A stretch of DNA of 64,000 nucleotides. Origin: Deinococcus peraridilitoris DSM 19664. Lineage in GTDB: Bacteria; Deinococcota; Deinococci; Deinococcales; Deinococcaceae. Positions 1-12,346 of this stretch are shown here, in pieces; the first letter of the stretch is position 1, and each line of letters starts with the position of its first letter. The notes beneath the pieces were generated by a model, which ran no database searches, had not been told where the DNA came from, and was given only the letters and a program-made list of their open reading frames with translations. Made by a program: the position numbers and the translations under genes. The stretch spans positions 124,001-188,000 of the forward strand of contig NC_019793.1 in assembly GCF_000317835.1 (NCBI RefSeq). The letters are read 5' to 3'.

Positions 1-85
1 GCACACCGATCAGGATCAGGCGTTTGGTGGGAAAGTCGAGCACTTCGGCGTAGTTGGTGGCTTGCGCTGCGGGCGGTCTGGTCAT
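1..85 (-). CDS. N-terminus of a gene coupled to a MarR regulator, possibly an MFS efflux transporter (cut by window edge)
   Basis: Only the first 28 codons are inside the window. The peptide starts MTRPPAAQATNYAEVLDF and then enters a hydrophobic stretch (RLILIGV), as at the start of a first membrane helix. Its ATG overlaps the TGA of the upstream MarR-type gene (ATGA), so the two are probably translated as one unit. MarR regulators commonly control an adjacent drug-efflux MFS protein, and the short hydrophobic start fits that. The family assignment is inference because too little sequence is visible. Confidence 0.5.
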   Translation of the reverse strand, partial: MTRPPAAQATNYAEVLDFPTKRLILIGV

Positions 86-582
86 TGCGGGTCTCTTTCG
101 CTAAAAAGACACGACGGGTGTCCGGCACCGGCGAGGTGACCGAGCAGCTCGTCCAGGGCGTCCTGTGCACGGGCCAGGACGGCGTCCGGGACTCCTGCGA
201 GCAGCGTGCCGTACGCCTGGGCGCTGATGCGCTCGAACTGCTCGAGCAACCGGCTGCCCTTGGGTGTGAGCATCACGATTTTCTGGCGACGATTCTCGGG
301 GTCCTCGCGCCGTGCGAGCAGTCCACGTCGCACCAGCCGGTTCACGAGATGGCTTGCCGCCGGCAGGCTGAGGTGCGCACGCTGCGCCAGGGCGGTGACG
401 CTGAGCTGACCGGCAGCGCGCAGCTGAAAAAGGCTGCCCATCTGCCGGAACGAAAGCTCGTGGCCGTGCATGTCTCCGGCCATCTGACTCATCAGGTATG
501 GAGCAAGCAACTTCTGCAGGCGCCGGACCCGCAGACCCAGATCAAGTGCGGCCTGCGAATGGGCAGCCGAAGGATCGTTCAT
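82..582 (-). CDS. MarR-family transcriptional regulator
   Basis: This 166-residue protein has the length and winged-helix layout of MarR repressors. The recognition region reads LSVTALAQRAHLSLPAASHLVNRLVRRG, followed by the wing with the typical D-x-x-NRR motif (REDPENRRQKIVMLTPKG). The N- and C-terminal helices would form the dimer interface. It overlaps the next gene by ATGA, so it likely controls that putative transporter. A perfect 18-bp palindrome lies just upstream of its start and is the obvious candidate operator. The ATG at 580-582 is 7 nt after a CACAGT box, which suggests a short or absent leader. The ligand cannot be predicted. Confidence 0.88.
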   Translation of the reverse strand: MNDPSAAHSQAALDLGLRVRRLQKLLAPYLMSQMAGDMHGHELSFRQMGSLFQLRAAGQLSVTALAQRAHLSLPAASHLVNRLVRRGLLARREDPENRRQKIVMLTPKGSRLLEQFERISAQAYGTLLAGVPDAVLARAQDALDELLGHLAGAGHPSCLFSERDPQ

Positions 583-599
583 GCAGCAAACTGTGCAAT

Positions 600-617
600 A
601 GTTGCAAGCTTGCAACT
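600..617. promoter_or_regulatory. 18-bp perfect palindrome, candidate MarR operator
   Basis: The sequence AGTTGCAAGCTTGCAACT is its own reverse complement. It lies between the divergent marR-type gene (start 582) and icd (start 700), next to the presumed marR promoter. MarR dimers bind palindromes of this size, and TTGCAA half-sites recur in their operators. The pairing of regulator and site is inferred from position. Confidence 0.6.
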
Positions 618-699
618 GTGTGACACTTAACATGATAGGTGTAACAGCGCAAGTGGCAGAGTACCGCCCTTGAAAGTTCCGGGGTAAAGTAGTCGGGAT

Positions 700-1941
<1,242 letters not shown>

Positions 1942-1964
1942 AACCGCAGGTGAAGAGCTTCGTG

Positions 1965-1992
1965 AAAGGCGGGCCAGTGGCCCGCCTTTTTG
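1965..1992 (+). terminator. Rho-independent terminator after icd
   Basis: An 8-bp perfect stem (GGCGGGCC / GGCCCGCC, 1968-1975 and 1979-1986) with a 3-nt loop is followed by TTTTT, 27 bases after the icd stop codon. Confidence 0.93.
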
Positions 1993-2046
1993 CAATCGGC
2001 GACCATGGTCGCCGCGCCGCGTGAAAGTCCGATAAACTGTCTGCGC

Positions 2047-2259
2047 ATGTGGCGTCTTTTCACCAGCCTCCTCGCCGTGGTGCTCCTCGCGGGCATCGCA
2101 CTTGCGGCCCTGTACCTGTTCGGGCAGTTGCTGGGCTTTTTGGGGGTATTCCTGGCGGGCAGCGCCCTGGTGCTGGCCAAGCTGGTGTGGTACCTGCTGC
2201 TTGCCGCGCTGTTGGGTGGACTGACGTACTTCATGGCCAGCCTCTACCGCCGACCGTGA
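2047..2259 (+). CDS. Small membrane protein of unknown function
   Basis: This 70-residue protein is almost entirely two hydrophobic helices (about residues 5-28 and 29-62) with a basic C-terminus (SLYRRP). The ATG at 2047 is chosen over upstream in-frame starts because a TAAACT -10 box ends 8 nt before it and the hydrophobic segment begins right after it. No family is recognised. It sits alone between the icd terminator and the next same-strand gene. Confidence 0.72.
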   Translation: MWRLFTSLLAVVLLAGIALAALYLFGQLLGFLGVFLAGSALVLAKLVWYLLLAALLGGLTYFMASLYRRP

Positions 2260-2367
2260 CCGTTGGGAGTCTCTCCTTTTTGGCGTGACTCGTTATGAAC
2301 TGGCGCTCCGAGGAATTTTAGGGGTTCATCACGCGCCCCAGGAAACGCCCGCGCACAATAAGGAACG

Positions 2368-3909
2368 ATGGCAGTTCTGCGCTGGTCTCCGGCGGCTTTC
2401 ACGGGCGCACGTACCGGGATCATTCTCGCGGCGCTGGTGCTGCCGCGTTTCACCGCCGACACGCCCGAGCAGGTGATCGATCAGGCCGCCTCTGTCGTGG
2501 CGCGCGCCACCGGCGGCGTGGTCACGCCTTGCCCGAGTACGACACCGGCAGTGTCAGGCGAGCCTCAGCTTCTTGCGGCACGCTCGGGCAGGCAGCGAAT
2601 GGTCTGTGTGCGTTCGCCCGGCGCGCCCTACGAGGTCGTCGAACAGCTGGACACTTCGCTGCGAAATCGCTGGTCGACGTCATGGCGTGCCGAGCAGTAC
2701 CGCGACGTGCCCGTCAACGCCTTCCGGCATCAGGGGCAATTGCTGGGCGTCAGCGCCGAACGCGCGGCCGCAGGAACGCTGCTGCGCCTGCAGGGTGCCG
2801 GTACGCTCACCGCCGAAGTGGGCTGGCACGAACAGAACAGGCCGCCGAATCGTGAGACAGGCGAACTGCCGGTTATTCCTCCGCTCGCCACACGCGACGC
2901 GGCCCCGGTCGCGGCCACAACCCCGGCGCCGGAGCCCACCCCACCGCGCACAACGCCGGATTCACCCAAGCCTGCCACCACCCAGGCGCCCCGACCGACG
3001 CCCGAACCCGCCCTGCCACCTCGCTCCACGGACACGGCGCCGCCTACCACACCACGGTCGCCCGTTCAGGCTCCTGCTCCACCCGTCGAAACTCCTCCCC
3101 CAGCAAAACCCTCCCCCAGGAATGCCGCTGTGGCGTCCCCACAGGACAGCGAAGCAGAGACCCCGCTGCCCCCACCCGAGGCGCTTCCCGCACCACCTGC
3201 CACTTTGCGTTCCGCACCTCAGGAAAGTGCCAGCGGTAATCTGGCGCAGCCAGATACGCTCCGCCCTCCGGCAGACCGCCCTTCGGAAGACACGTTCACG
3301 CGCGCCTTGTCGCTGAGCGAGCCGCGTCTGACCGGCGAAGATGTCCGGCGCGTCCAGAACCGGCTCATGGACGTGGCAGGAATGGCGCGTGGTCCCGGGG
3401 GAGACGGCTGGTATGGCCCCACCACCGAAAGAACGGTCAGGGCATTTCAGGAGGCCAATGGCCTCAGCGCAACGGGCACCGTGGACCGCGCCACCTGGGA
3501 GCGGCTCTTTTCCGAGCAGGCCCAGACTTTCGCGGTGCGGGCCGCCGAGACTCCTCCAGCCCCCCAGACGAACGCACAACCGCCCGAAACGAAGACAGAG
3601 TCACCAGCGCCGCCTGCCGAAACGACCGGGGGTCCGGATAATTTCGTGCGGGAATTGTCACTGGGCGAGCCCCGCATGCACGGAGAGGATGTTCGTCGGG
3701 TTCAGAACCGGCTGGTAGATGTGGCGGGAATGCCGCGTGGATCCGGTGGCGACGGCTGGTACGGACCACGTACACAGGCGACCGTGCGGGCATTTCAGCA
3801 AGCCAACGGCCTGCCGGTGACCGGCGTGGTCGACCAGGCCACCTGGAAACGGCTGTTCTCAGGCACGGCGCGGGCCTTCGCCCAGGCGGACGTCGAGGCA
3901 CAGCAGTAA
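2368..3909 (+). CDS. Protein with two C-terminal peptidoglycan-binding (PG_binding_1) domains
   Basis: The 513-residue protein begins with an N-terminal signal-like hydrophobic segment (AGIILAALVLP region). A domain of unknown type covers about residues 30-160, followed by a roughly 140-residue proline/alanine/threonine-rich linker. Two near-identical peptidoglycan-binding repeats come at about residues 311-382 and 428-505. Each repeat carries EDVRRVQNRL, GGDGWYGP and VRAFQ-ANGL, typical of the PG_binding_1 fold. No catalytic domain is recognised, so it probably anchors to the cell wall or acts as a structural envelope protein. The two repeats look like a recent internal duplication. Confidence 0.8.
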   Translation: MAVLRWSPAAFTGARTGIILAALVLPRFTADTPEQVIDQAASVVARATGGVVTPCPSTTPAVSGEPQLLAARSGRQRMVCVRSPGAPYEVVEQLDTSLRNRWSTSWRAEQYRDVPVNAFRHQGQLLGVSAERAAAGTLLRLQGAGTLTAEVGWHEQNRPPNRETGELPVIPPLATRDAAPVAATTPAPEPTPPRTTPDSPKPATTQAPRPTPEPALPPRSTDTAPPTTPRSPVQAPAPPVETPPPAKPSPRNAAVASPQDSEAETPLPPPEALPAPPATLRSAPQESASGNLAQPDTLRPPADRPSEDTFTRALSLSEPRLTGEDVRRVQNRLMDVAGMARGPGGDGWYGPTTERTVRAFQEANGLSATGTVDRATWERLFSEQAQTFAVRAAETPPAPQTNAQPPETKTESPAPPAETTGGPDNFVRELSLGEPRMHGEDVRRVQNRLVDVAGMPRGSGGDGWYGPRTQATVRAFQQANGLPVTGVVDQATWKRLFSGTARAFAQADVEAQQ

Positions 3910-4137
3910 CCGCTCTGGCGCAGGGCGAGAACCCCGACTGAACCACGAAAGCGCCTCACGAACCGGGCTATAGTGAATTCCTGGCGGCGTGTACCGCCGC
4001 CTTTCTCATGACCGCCCGTCACCTGCCAAGCGTCCGGTTCGACGCTCGCACACCGGACAGCGGTCCTCACATCAATCACCTTCGACGAGGGGCTCGGCCA
4101 CGATTTCTGCCGGGCTTTTCGCGCCCCTGGAGAGCGT

Positions 4138-5658
4138 TTGAATTACTGGCGTGATCAACTCAAACCCCTGCTCGACGACGAGACCGGCACCATTCACAAG
4201 CAGGCGCCGATCCGCGTGACGCTGGCCTTCCCGAACCGCTACAGCGTCGGTATGGCCAGCCTGGGGTATCAGGTCATCTACCGCATGTTCAACAACGAGG
4301 AAGGCGTCGCCTGCGAACGCGCCTTTCTACCCGACGAACCCGAAAACTTCCGTGGCGCGCTGCCCACCGTCGAGACGGGCCGTAACGCCGGGGACTGCGA
4401 ACTCTTTGCGATGAGCGTGTCCTTCGAGCTCGACCTCACCAACATCATTCGTACACTCGACGTGGCGGGCCTTGCCCCACTGCGCGAGGAGCGTGACGAG
4501 CGCGATCCGATCGTGATGATCGGCGGGCCCTTCACAAGCAGCAACCCGTATCCCCTGACGCCCTTTGCGGACATCATCGCCATCGGCGACGGTGAGCAGC
4601 TGGTGCCGGTCATCAGCGAGGCGCTGCGCGAAGCGTCGGGGCGCGAGGATTTCTTTGACCTGATCGACGGCGTGCCGGGCATCTTCCTGCCGCATCGTCA
4701 CGTGCACGAGCCCAAGTGGGCGACCGCACCCAAGGAACTGCTGCCGGCCTACAGCCAGATCGTCACACCGCACTCGGAACTGAGCAACATGTTCCTGGTC
4801 GAAGCGCAGCGCGGCTGCCCACGTCCCTGCACCTTCTGCTTGGCGCGGACCATGTACGGTCCCAACCGCAACAACGGCGGCGACGAGCTGCTCGAGAGAA
4901 TCCCGGACTGGGCCACCAAGGTCGGGCTGGTGGGCGCGGCGCTGAGCGATTTCCCGCACACCAAGTACGTGGGCCGGACCCTCACGGAGCGCGGCGTCAA
5001 GTTGGGCGTCTCGAGCATCCGTGCCGACACCGTCGACGAGGAACTCGCTGCGATTCTCAAGGCGGGTGGCCTGCGGACGTTCACGGTCGCGTCTGACGCC
5101 CCGAGCGAGCGCCTGCGCCGCTGGCTCAAGAAGGGCATCACCACCGAGGACCTGCTCAAGACGGCCCACATCAGCCGCAACCTGGGCTTTTCGGGCCTCA
5201 AGGTCTACATGATGATCGGCCTCGGCCCGGAAACCGACGAGGACATCACCGAGCTGATTTCCTTCACGAAAGAACTCGCCAAGGTCAACCGTATCGCGCT
5301 GGGGGTCTCCCCTTTCGTGCCCAAGCGGCACACCCCGCACTTCGCCGACGCCTTTGCGGGTGTCAAGGTAATCGAAGGCCGCCTGAAGCGCATCCAGAAA
5401 GAGCTCCGCACGGTGGCCGAGCTGCGCAATGTCAGCGCCAAGTGGGCCTGGGTGGAGAGCGTCATCGCGCGGGGTGGCGCCGAGATCGGTATGGCCGCCT
5501 ACCGCCTCTACAAGAACGAGAGCATCGGCGAGTGGAAGAAAGTCCTCGACGAGATGGGCTGGCACGACGAGTTCGAGGAGAACCGCGCAGTCATCGATCT
5601 GCCACCAGGGCAGCTGCTGCGCGGCGTGAGCGCGCACGCGGGCGGACTGTCCATTTAA
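4138..5658 (+). CDS. B12-binding-domain radical SAM protein
   Basis: The 506-residue protein has a CxxxCxxC cluster motif (GCPRPCTFC, about residues 226-234) that holds the [4Fe-4S] centre used to cleave S-adenosylmethionine. An N-terminal region with the alternating pattern of cobalamin-binding radical SAM proteins precedes it (SVGMASLGYQVIYR, FELDLTNIIRTLDVAGL, MIGGPFTSSNPYP). It resembles the uncharacterised family often paired or fused with a DUF2344 partner, but no such partner follows here. It starts with TTG at 4138 after GGAGAG. The substrate is unknown. Confidence 0.85.
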   Translation: MNYWRDQLKPLLDDETGTIHKQAPIRVTLAFPNRYSVGMASLGYQVIYRMFNNEEGVACERAFLPDEPENFRGALPTVETGRNAGDCELFAMSVSFELDLTNIIRTLDVAGLAPLREERDERDPIVMIGGPFTSSNPYPLTPFADIIAIGDGEQLVPVISEALREASGREDFFDLIDGVPGIFLPHRHVHEPKWATAPKELLPAYSQIVTPHSELSNMFLVEAQRGCPRPCTFCLARTMYGPNRNNGGDELLERIPDWATKVGLVGAALSDFPHTKYVGRTLTERGVKLGVSSIRADTVDEELAAILKAGGLRTFTVASDAPSERLRRWLKKGITTEDLLKTAHISRNLGFSGLKVYMMIGLGPETDEDITELISFTKELAKVNRIALGVSPFVPKRHTPHFADAFAGVKVIEGRLKRIQKELRTVAELRNVSAKWAWVESVIARGGAEIGMAAYRLYKNESIGEWKKVLDEMGWHDEFEENRAVIDLPPGQLLRGVSAHAGGLSI

Positions 5659-5700
5659 GCAGCGTTCTGAAGTGCTCCAGTAAGGTGAAGTGCTCAAATC

Positions 5701-5729
5701 AAAGGCCGCTCCGGAAGAGCGGCCTTTTC
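5701..5729. terminator. Terminator between convergent genes
   Basis: The perfect stem GGCCGCTC / GAGCGGCC (5704-5711, 5717-5724) is flanked by AAA on the left and TTTT on the right. It can therefore terminate the radical SAM gene on the plus strand and the carrier small-subunit gene on the minus strand. Confidence 0.9.
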
Positions 5730-5743
5730 TGACGGTTACGGCG

Positions 5744-5887
5744 TCAGCGCATGAACAGCGGAATCGACTTCAGGACCGTCTGGTAGACGCCCCACAGCAG
5801 CGGGATGCTCACCAGAATCCAGGCGAAGGCCAGTTTGCCGGTGGGAACGTGTTGGGTTTCGGGGTCGTGCACGCGTTGGTCGCTCAT
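5744..5887 (-). CDS. 47-residue small subunit of an OFA-family MFS transporter
   Basis: This short gene encodes a single-helix membrane protein (MSDQRVHDPETQHVPTGKLA, then the hydrophobic FAWILVSIPLLWGVYQTV). It begins 16 nt after the stop of the large MFS carrier and has its own GAGG ribosome site. Tiny one-helix proteins in this position next to oxalate:formate antiporter-family carriers are known as MFS small subunits. It probably assembles with or stabilises the carrier. Recognition rests on context, size and the single helix. Confidence 0.75.
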   Translation of the reverse strand: MSDQRVHDPETQHVPTGKLAFAWILVSIPLLWGVYQTVLKSIPLFMR

Positions 5888-5903
5888 GTCCTACCTCGTC
5901 TTC

Positions 5904-7304
5904 TCAGCGGTTGGAAGTCGTGCTCGTGCCGGTGGGGAGCAGAGGGGTCTGCTCGGTGTCGGTCGTCGGAATGCGGTGGAAGCGCGGATTGACCGGACGG
6001 ACCATCAGGTTACAGATGAAGCCCACAACCAGCAGTCCCGCCATGATGTACATGGTGGTCGAGTAGGCCTGAGCGGGCGGAATACCGCTCTCGATCTGCG
6101 TCTGACGGATGAAGTTGACCAGGAAGGGACCCACGACCGCCGCCAGCGACCACGCGAGCAGCAGGCGGCCGTGAATCGCGCCGACCTGGTAGGTGCCAAA
6201 CAGGTCACGCAGGTAAGCGGGAATCGTCGCAAAGCCGCCCCCATACATCGTCAGGATGATCGCGAAGCCCACCACAAAGAGTTCGACGCTGCCGATCCGG
6301 CCGGTGTAGGGCACCAGAAAGTACAGCACGGCGCCCAGCGCAAAGAACGTGAAGTAGGTATTCTTGCGCCCGATCTTGTCGGAGAGCGAGGACCACAGAA
6401 AGCGGCCCCCCATGTTGAAGAGACTCAGGAGGCCGACAAATCCCCCGGCGGCGGCGGCGGTCACGGCGGCGCGCTCACCGACGGCGGCCGCGGAGAACAT
6501 TTCCTGAATCATCACGGACGCCTGGCCGAGAACACCGATGCCGGCGGTCACGTTCAGGAAGAGAATCGCGAAGAGCAGCCAGAACTGCGGGGTACGGATG
6601 GCCGTGTCGGCGTCCACATTGGCAGTGGTGATCATGCGGTTCTCGGTTGTCTTGGGCACCCAGCCGACCGGCTTCCAGCCCGGAGGCGGCACGCGCACGG
6701 TGAACACCCCGAACATCATGAAGATGAAATACGCGATGGCCATTGTCACGAAGGTGGCCCCGATGCCCTGCGCGGGCACGCCACCACCATAGTAGTTCAT
6801 GAGGGACACGAACAGCGGCGCGGCAACGAGCGCGGCGCCGCCAAAGCCCATGATGGCCATGCCAGTGGCCACGCCCGGACGGTCGGGAAACCATTTGATC
6901 AGGGTGGACACCGGTGAGATGTACCCGAGGCCCAGACCGATGCCACCCAGCACACCGTTGCCCAGGTAGATCAGCCACAGCTGCTTGGTGTAGTACCCCA
7001 CCGCCGCCAGCAGAAACCCACCGCAAAAGCACACGGCGGAGGTGAACATGGTCATACGCGGGCCGACGCGCTCGACCCACTTGCCGAAGATGGCCGCCGA
7101 AGCGCCCAGCACGGCAAGCGCAATCGAGAAGATCCAGCCGATGGCCAGCAGGCTCCAGCCCCCGTGCGCGTTCAGGGGTGCGTTGAAGACACTGTAGGCG
7201 TAGATACTGCCGATGGAAAGGTGAACGGCGAGCGCCGCGGGTGGCACGAGCCAGCGGTTATAGCCGGGCTCGGCAACGGAATGTGCACGGTCTAGAAAGG
7301 ACAT
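5904..7304 (-). CDS. OFA-family MFS transporter (oxalate/formate antiporter-like)
   Basis: The 466-residue protein has twelve predicted membrane helices and the hallmarks of the oxalate:formate antiporter family, including an early LSIGSIYAYSVFNAPL segment and the loop WVERVGPRMTMF. It would exchange or import small carboxylates across the cytoplasmic membrane. The start is ATG 7302-7304, preceded by GGAGGT at 6-nt spacing. On the same strand upstream lie FdhD, DUF1641 and formate dehydrogenase, so formate or oxalate is a likely substrate. A 13-bp inverted repeat overlaps the presumed -35 region and may be the operator. Confidence 0.87.
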   Translation of the reverse strand: MSFLDRAHSVAEPGYNRWLVPPAALAVHLSIGSIYAYSVFNAPLNAHGGWSLLAIGWIFSIALAVLGASAAIFGKWVERVGPRMTMFTSAVCFCGGFLLAAVGYYTKQLWLIYLGNGVLGGIGLGLGYISPVSTLIKWFPDRPGVATGMAIMGFGGAALVAAPLFVSLMNYYGGGVPAQGIGATFVTMAIAYFIFMMFGVFTVRVPPPGWKPVGWVPKTTENRMITTANVDADTAIRTPQFWLLFAILFLNVTAGIGVLGQASVMIQEMFSAAAVGERAAVTAAAAGGFVGLLSLFNMGGRFLWSSLSDKIGRKNTYFTFFALGAVLYFLVPYTGRIGSVELFVVGFAIILTMYGGGFATIPAYLRDLFGTYQVGAIHGRLLLAWSLAAVVGPFLVNFIRQTQIESGIPPAQAYSTTMYIMAGLLVVGFICNLMVRPVNPRFHRIPTTDTEQTPLLPTGTSTTSNR

Positions 7305-7367
7305 CAGGGACCTCCGGGAGAGCGTTGACAGGTGGCTTTTACGGTCGGCCGCCCTTAAAGCGGTTGT

Positions 7368-7402
7368 CAAAGACATTGATAGGTTTTTGATCAATGTCTT
7401 TG
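7368..7402. promoter_or_regulatory. 13-bp inverted repeat upstream of the OFA carrier, candidate operator
   Basis: Perfect arms CAAAGACATTGAT (7368-7380) and ATCAATGTCTTTG (7390-7402) flank a 9-nt centre. On the minus strand the repeat runs into TTGACA (7370-7365), a good -35 box for the carrier gene starting at 7304. No U-tract of a terminator follows on either side. The AT-rich arms stand out in a high-GC intergenic region, which fits a repressor or activator site. The regulator is unknown. Confidence 0.6.
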
Positions 7403-7442
7403 ATCGAGCGGAGCGAGTGACCTTGACCAGGAGCGTTTGGAA

Positions 7443-7483
7443 GCGGGCAGGCGTCCTCATGGGCGTCCGTTCTGCCCAAGACA
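7443..7483 (-). repeat. 41-nt interspersed repeat, copy A
   Basis: This intergenic stretch matches 50099-50139 in reverse complement at 40 of 41 positions and resembles 13145-13184. Short arms GGGCAG and CTGCCC near its ends can pair, and GCGTCC occurs twice inside. It lies between fdhD and the OFA carrier gene. Confidence 0.75.
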
Positions 7484-7531
7484 ATGGAATTGATGGAGTG
7501 TCTTCCTCCAAGGGTGGAATGGACAAACGCT

Positions 7532-8401
7532 TTAGGGCGGCGAGGTGGCGCTCGGCGCCAGAGCCCGTGAGGAGGTCAGTGCCAAGCGCTCGGCACCGCA
7601 GTACACGTTGAAGCGGCCTTCGCGCACGAACCCCAGCAGCGTCTGCCCAAAACTCTCGGCGACCTCGATGGCCAAGCTGGACGGCGCGGAGACTGCCACG
7701 ATGACCGGAATTCCGGCCAACGCGGCCTTCTGGGAAATCTCAAAGCCCGCCCGGCTGCTGACGACCAGCAGATGGTCGCTCAGGGGAAGCAGGTCCTGAC
7801 GAAGCGCCCAACCGATCAGTTTGTCGACCGCGTTGTGGCGCCCGATGTCCTCGCGCACGGCGAGCAGCTGCCCGCGCGCATCACACAGGGCGGCGCCGTG
7901 CAGGCCGCCCGTGGACTCAAAGAGCGTCTGGCGCTTGCGCAGTTTCTCCGGAAGCCCGCCGAGGAGTTCGGGATCGAGCGGCGGCGCGTTCCAAGCGGCA
8001 GGCGCGGCTCGCAGCGCCAGCATTTCGATGCTGCCGGTGCCGCACACACCGCAGGCGCTGCTGGTGAAGCTGTTGCGCGAGAGGCGGCGCAGGACTTGAA
8101 ATCCCGAGCGCAACTGAATGCGCACGACGTTCGGATTGACCTCTTCGCCCTCCTGCCACACGTCAAGGCTCAGGACATCTCGTGCCTTGTGAATGGCGCC
8201 TTCGGCGTGCAGCAGCCCTAGCACCAGGTCCTCGTCGGCGCCGGGCGTGCGCATGGTGAGCGCCACCGAATGCTCCTCGTCACCCTGCACAAGGCGGATT
8301 TCAAGGGGTTCCTCGGTGACGACCTCGTCAGGTTCTTCATGGCAGCAGGGCGTCTGCTGTCTGTAGCGCAGAACGGTGCGGGAAGTGCGGGGCGACGTCA
8401 C
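7532..8401 (-). CDS. fdhD: Formate dehydrogenase accessory sulfurtransferase FdhD
   Basis: FdhD passes sulfur from a cysteine desulfurase to the molybdenum cofactor, which activates formate dehydrogenase. The 289-residue protein carries the sulfur-carrying CGVCG motif in the segment FTSSACGVCGTGSIEML. Other family motifs are RTPGADEDLVLGLL, VREDIGRHNAVDKLIG, and SRAGFEISQKAALAGIP. The GTG start at 8401 sits 10 nt after the DUF1641 stop, with TGAGGA spanning that stop. It belongs to the fdh-DUF1641-fdhD operon. Confidence 0.95.
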   Translation of the reverse strand: MTSPRTSRTVLRYRQQTPCCHEEPDEVVTEEPLEIRLVQGDEEHSVALTMRTPGADEDLVLGLLHAEGAIHKARDVLSLDVWQEGEEVNPNVVRIQLRSGFQVLRRLSRNSFTSSACGVCGTGSIEMLALRAAPAAWNAPPLDPELLGGLPEKLRKRQTLFESTGGLHGAALCDARGQLLAVREDIGRHNAVDKLIGWALRQDLLPLSDHLLVVSSRAGFEISQKAALAGIPVIVAVSAPSSLAIEVAESFGQTLLGFVREGRFNVYCGAERLALTSSRALAPSATSPP

Positions 8402-8411
8402 GCCGGAGTCC

Positions 8412-8911
8412 TCAGGTGTGGTCTGCTTCAGGAGGATTGCCGTGCTGCGAGCGTGCCCTGAGGCTCTTGCCGAAACCGCGCAGCACACCCACCAGCGCGC
8501 CGAGGGCCAGGCCGACATCCGGGTCGCGGGCGAGCGAGAGCAGCTCACCGAGCCCGGCCCGCTCGCCTTCCTGCACGCGGCGCGCGCCTTCCCGCATGCC
8601 GTCGGCCAGCGCGCCCGAGACAGCACTGAGCGCCTGGGGTTCGACGCTTCCCAGCACCTTCACCAGTTCGAGCGCGTTGCGCAGCGCGCGCACGCTGCCC
8701 GGCTCGTTCAGGATTTCCAGCGCCTGAAAACTCAGGCCCTCGCCGCCCTGCACGAGCCGGGTGAGCGTGTGCAGCACCTTGTGCTCGTGCAGTTCACGCA
8801 GCAGTTCGAGGGCTTCGACCAGTGCGTCCGCACTCTCGGCAGTGCCTTCGGCGAGGCGTTCGGAAGGCGTAGGCAGCAGCACGCGTGGATCGAACTGCAG
8901 GGCTTTTGCCA

Positions 8912-8912
<1 letters not shown>
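8412..8912 (-). CDS. DUF1641 protein associated with formate dehydrogenase
   Basis: A 166-residue, mostly helical protein of the DUF1641 type, with repeated Leu/Ala-rich helices and a glycine-rich C-terminal helix (LALGALVGVLRGFGKSL). Bacillus YjgD and YrhD occupy the same place beside the formate dehydrogenases YjgC and YrhE. It may be a small subunit or assembly partner of the enzyme. Its ATG overlaps the stop of the dehydrogenase (TGATG), so the two are translationally coupled. Confidence 0.85.
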
Positions 8913-11962
<3,050 letters not shown>

Positions 11963-12346
11963 GCAGGGGCGCTCGGAAATGTAAAGCGTCCCAGCTTGTG
12001 AAACCTCGCTGAACAGACGGTGATCGTCGGCGCGCGTTCCTCGTCTGGTTTCTGCCATATATATTTGGCCTACCCGGAGCCGGAGGCACAAGGCCGCGCT
12101 GGAAGAGCAACCGCCCGTGAACAGGTGCACCCATCGTCAGCACGGTATGGGCGACTTCCCGGTGCCTGCAGAATAAGGTGAGACCCGGGCTGGAGGTTTC
12201 GATGTCACGGGCGACAGTGGTGCTGCCTGAACCTGCAGAACACCGGCTCGATTGTTCAGCGCGCGACCTTTTTTCCGGGCAGCGCCTCGCAAGTCGCCGC
12301 TTCGGGCAGCCTGCTGCCTGCAGGTGGCCGTCACGAAAGGACCGCA
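11963..12346. other. Divergent intergenic region between formate dehydrogenase and terC
   Basis: This stretch of about 380 bases holds the promoters of two divergent genes. An AT-rich box (AAATATATAT on the minus strand near 12055-12065) is the best candidate -10 for the dehydrogenase. Three CCTGCAG hexamer-like repeats occur between 12164 and 12320. I find no convincing manganese (yybP-ykoY) or molybdenum-cofactor riboswitch and no other gene. Confidence 0.5.

Noticed and set aside
7443..7483. Remnant of an IS3 element
   Set aside because: First considered because it matches the IS3 copy at 50099. But that piece is itself an insertion in the IS, since it interrupts the expected transposase codons, so this is a separate small repeat.
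12063..12346. Manganese (yybP-ykoY) riboswitch before terC
   Set aside because: TerC genes often have one, but the conserved GGGGAGTA core and matching loop sequence are missing here.
12063..12346. Molybdenum-cofactor riboswitch before formate dehydrogenase
   Set aside because: The minus strand lacks the conserved CGAAAGG and GCCTCC-like elements in order.
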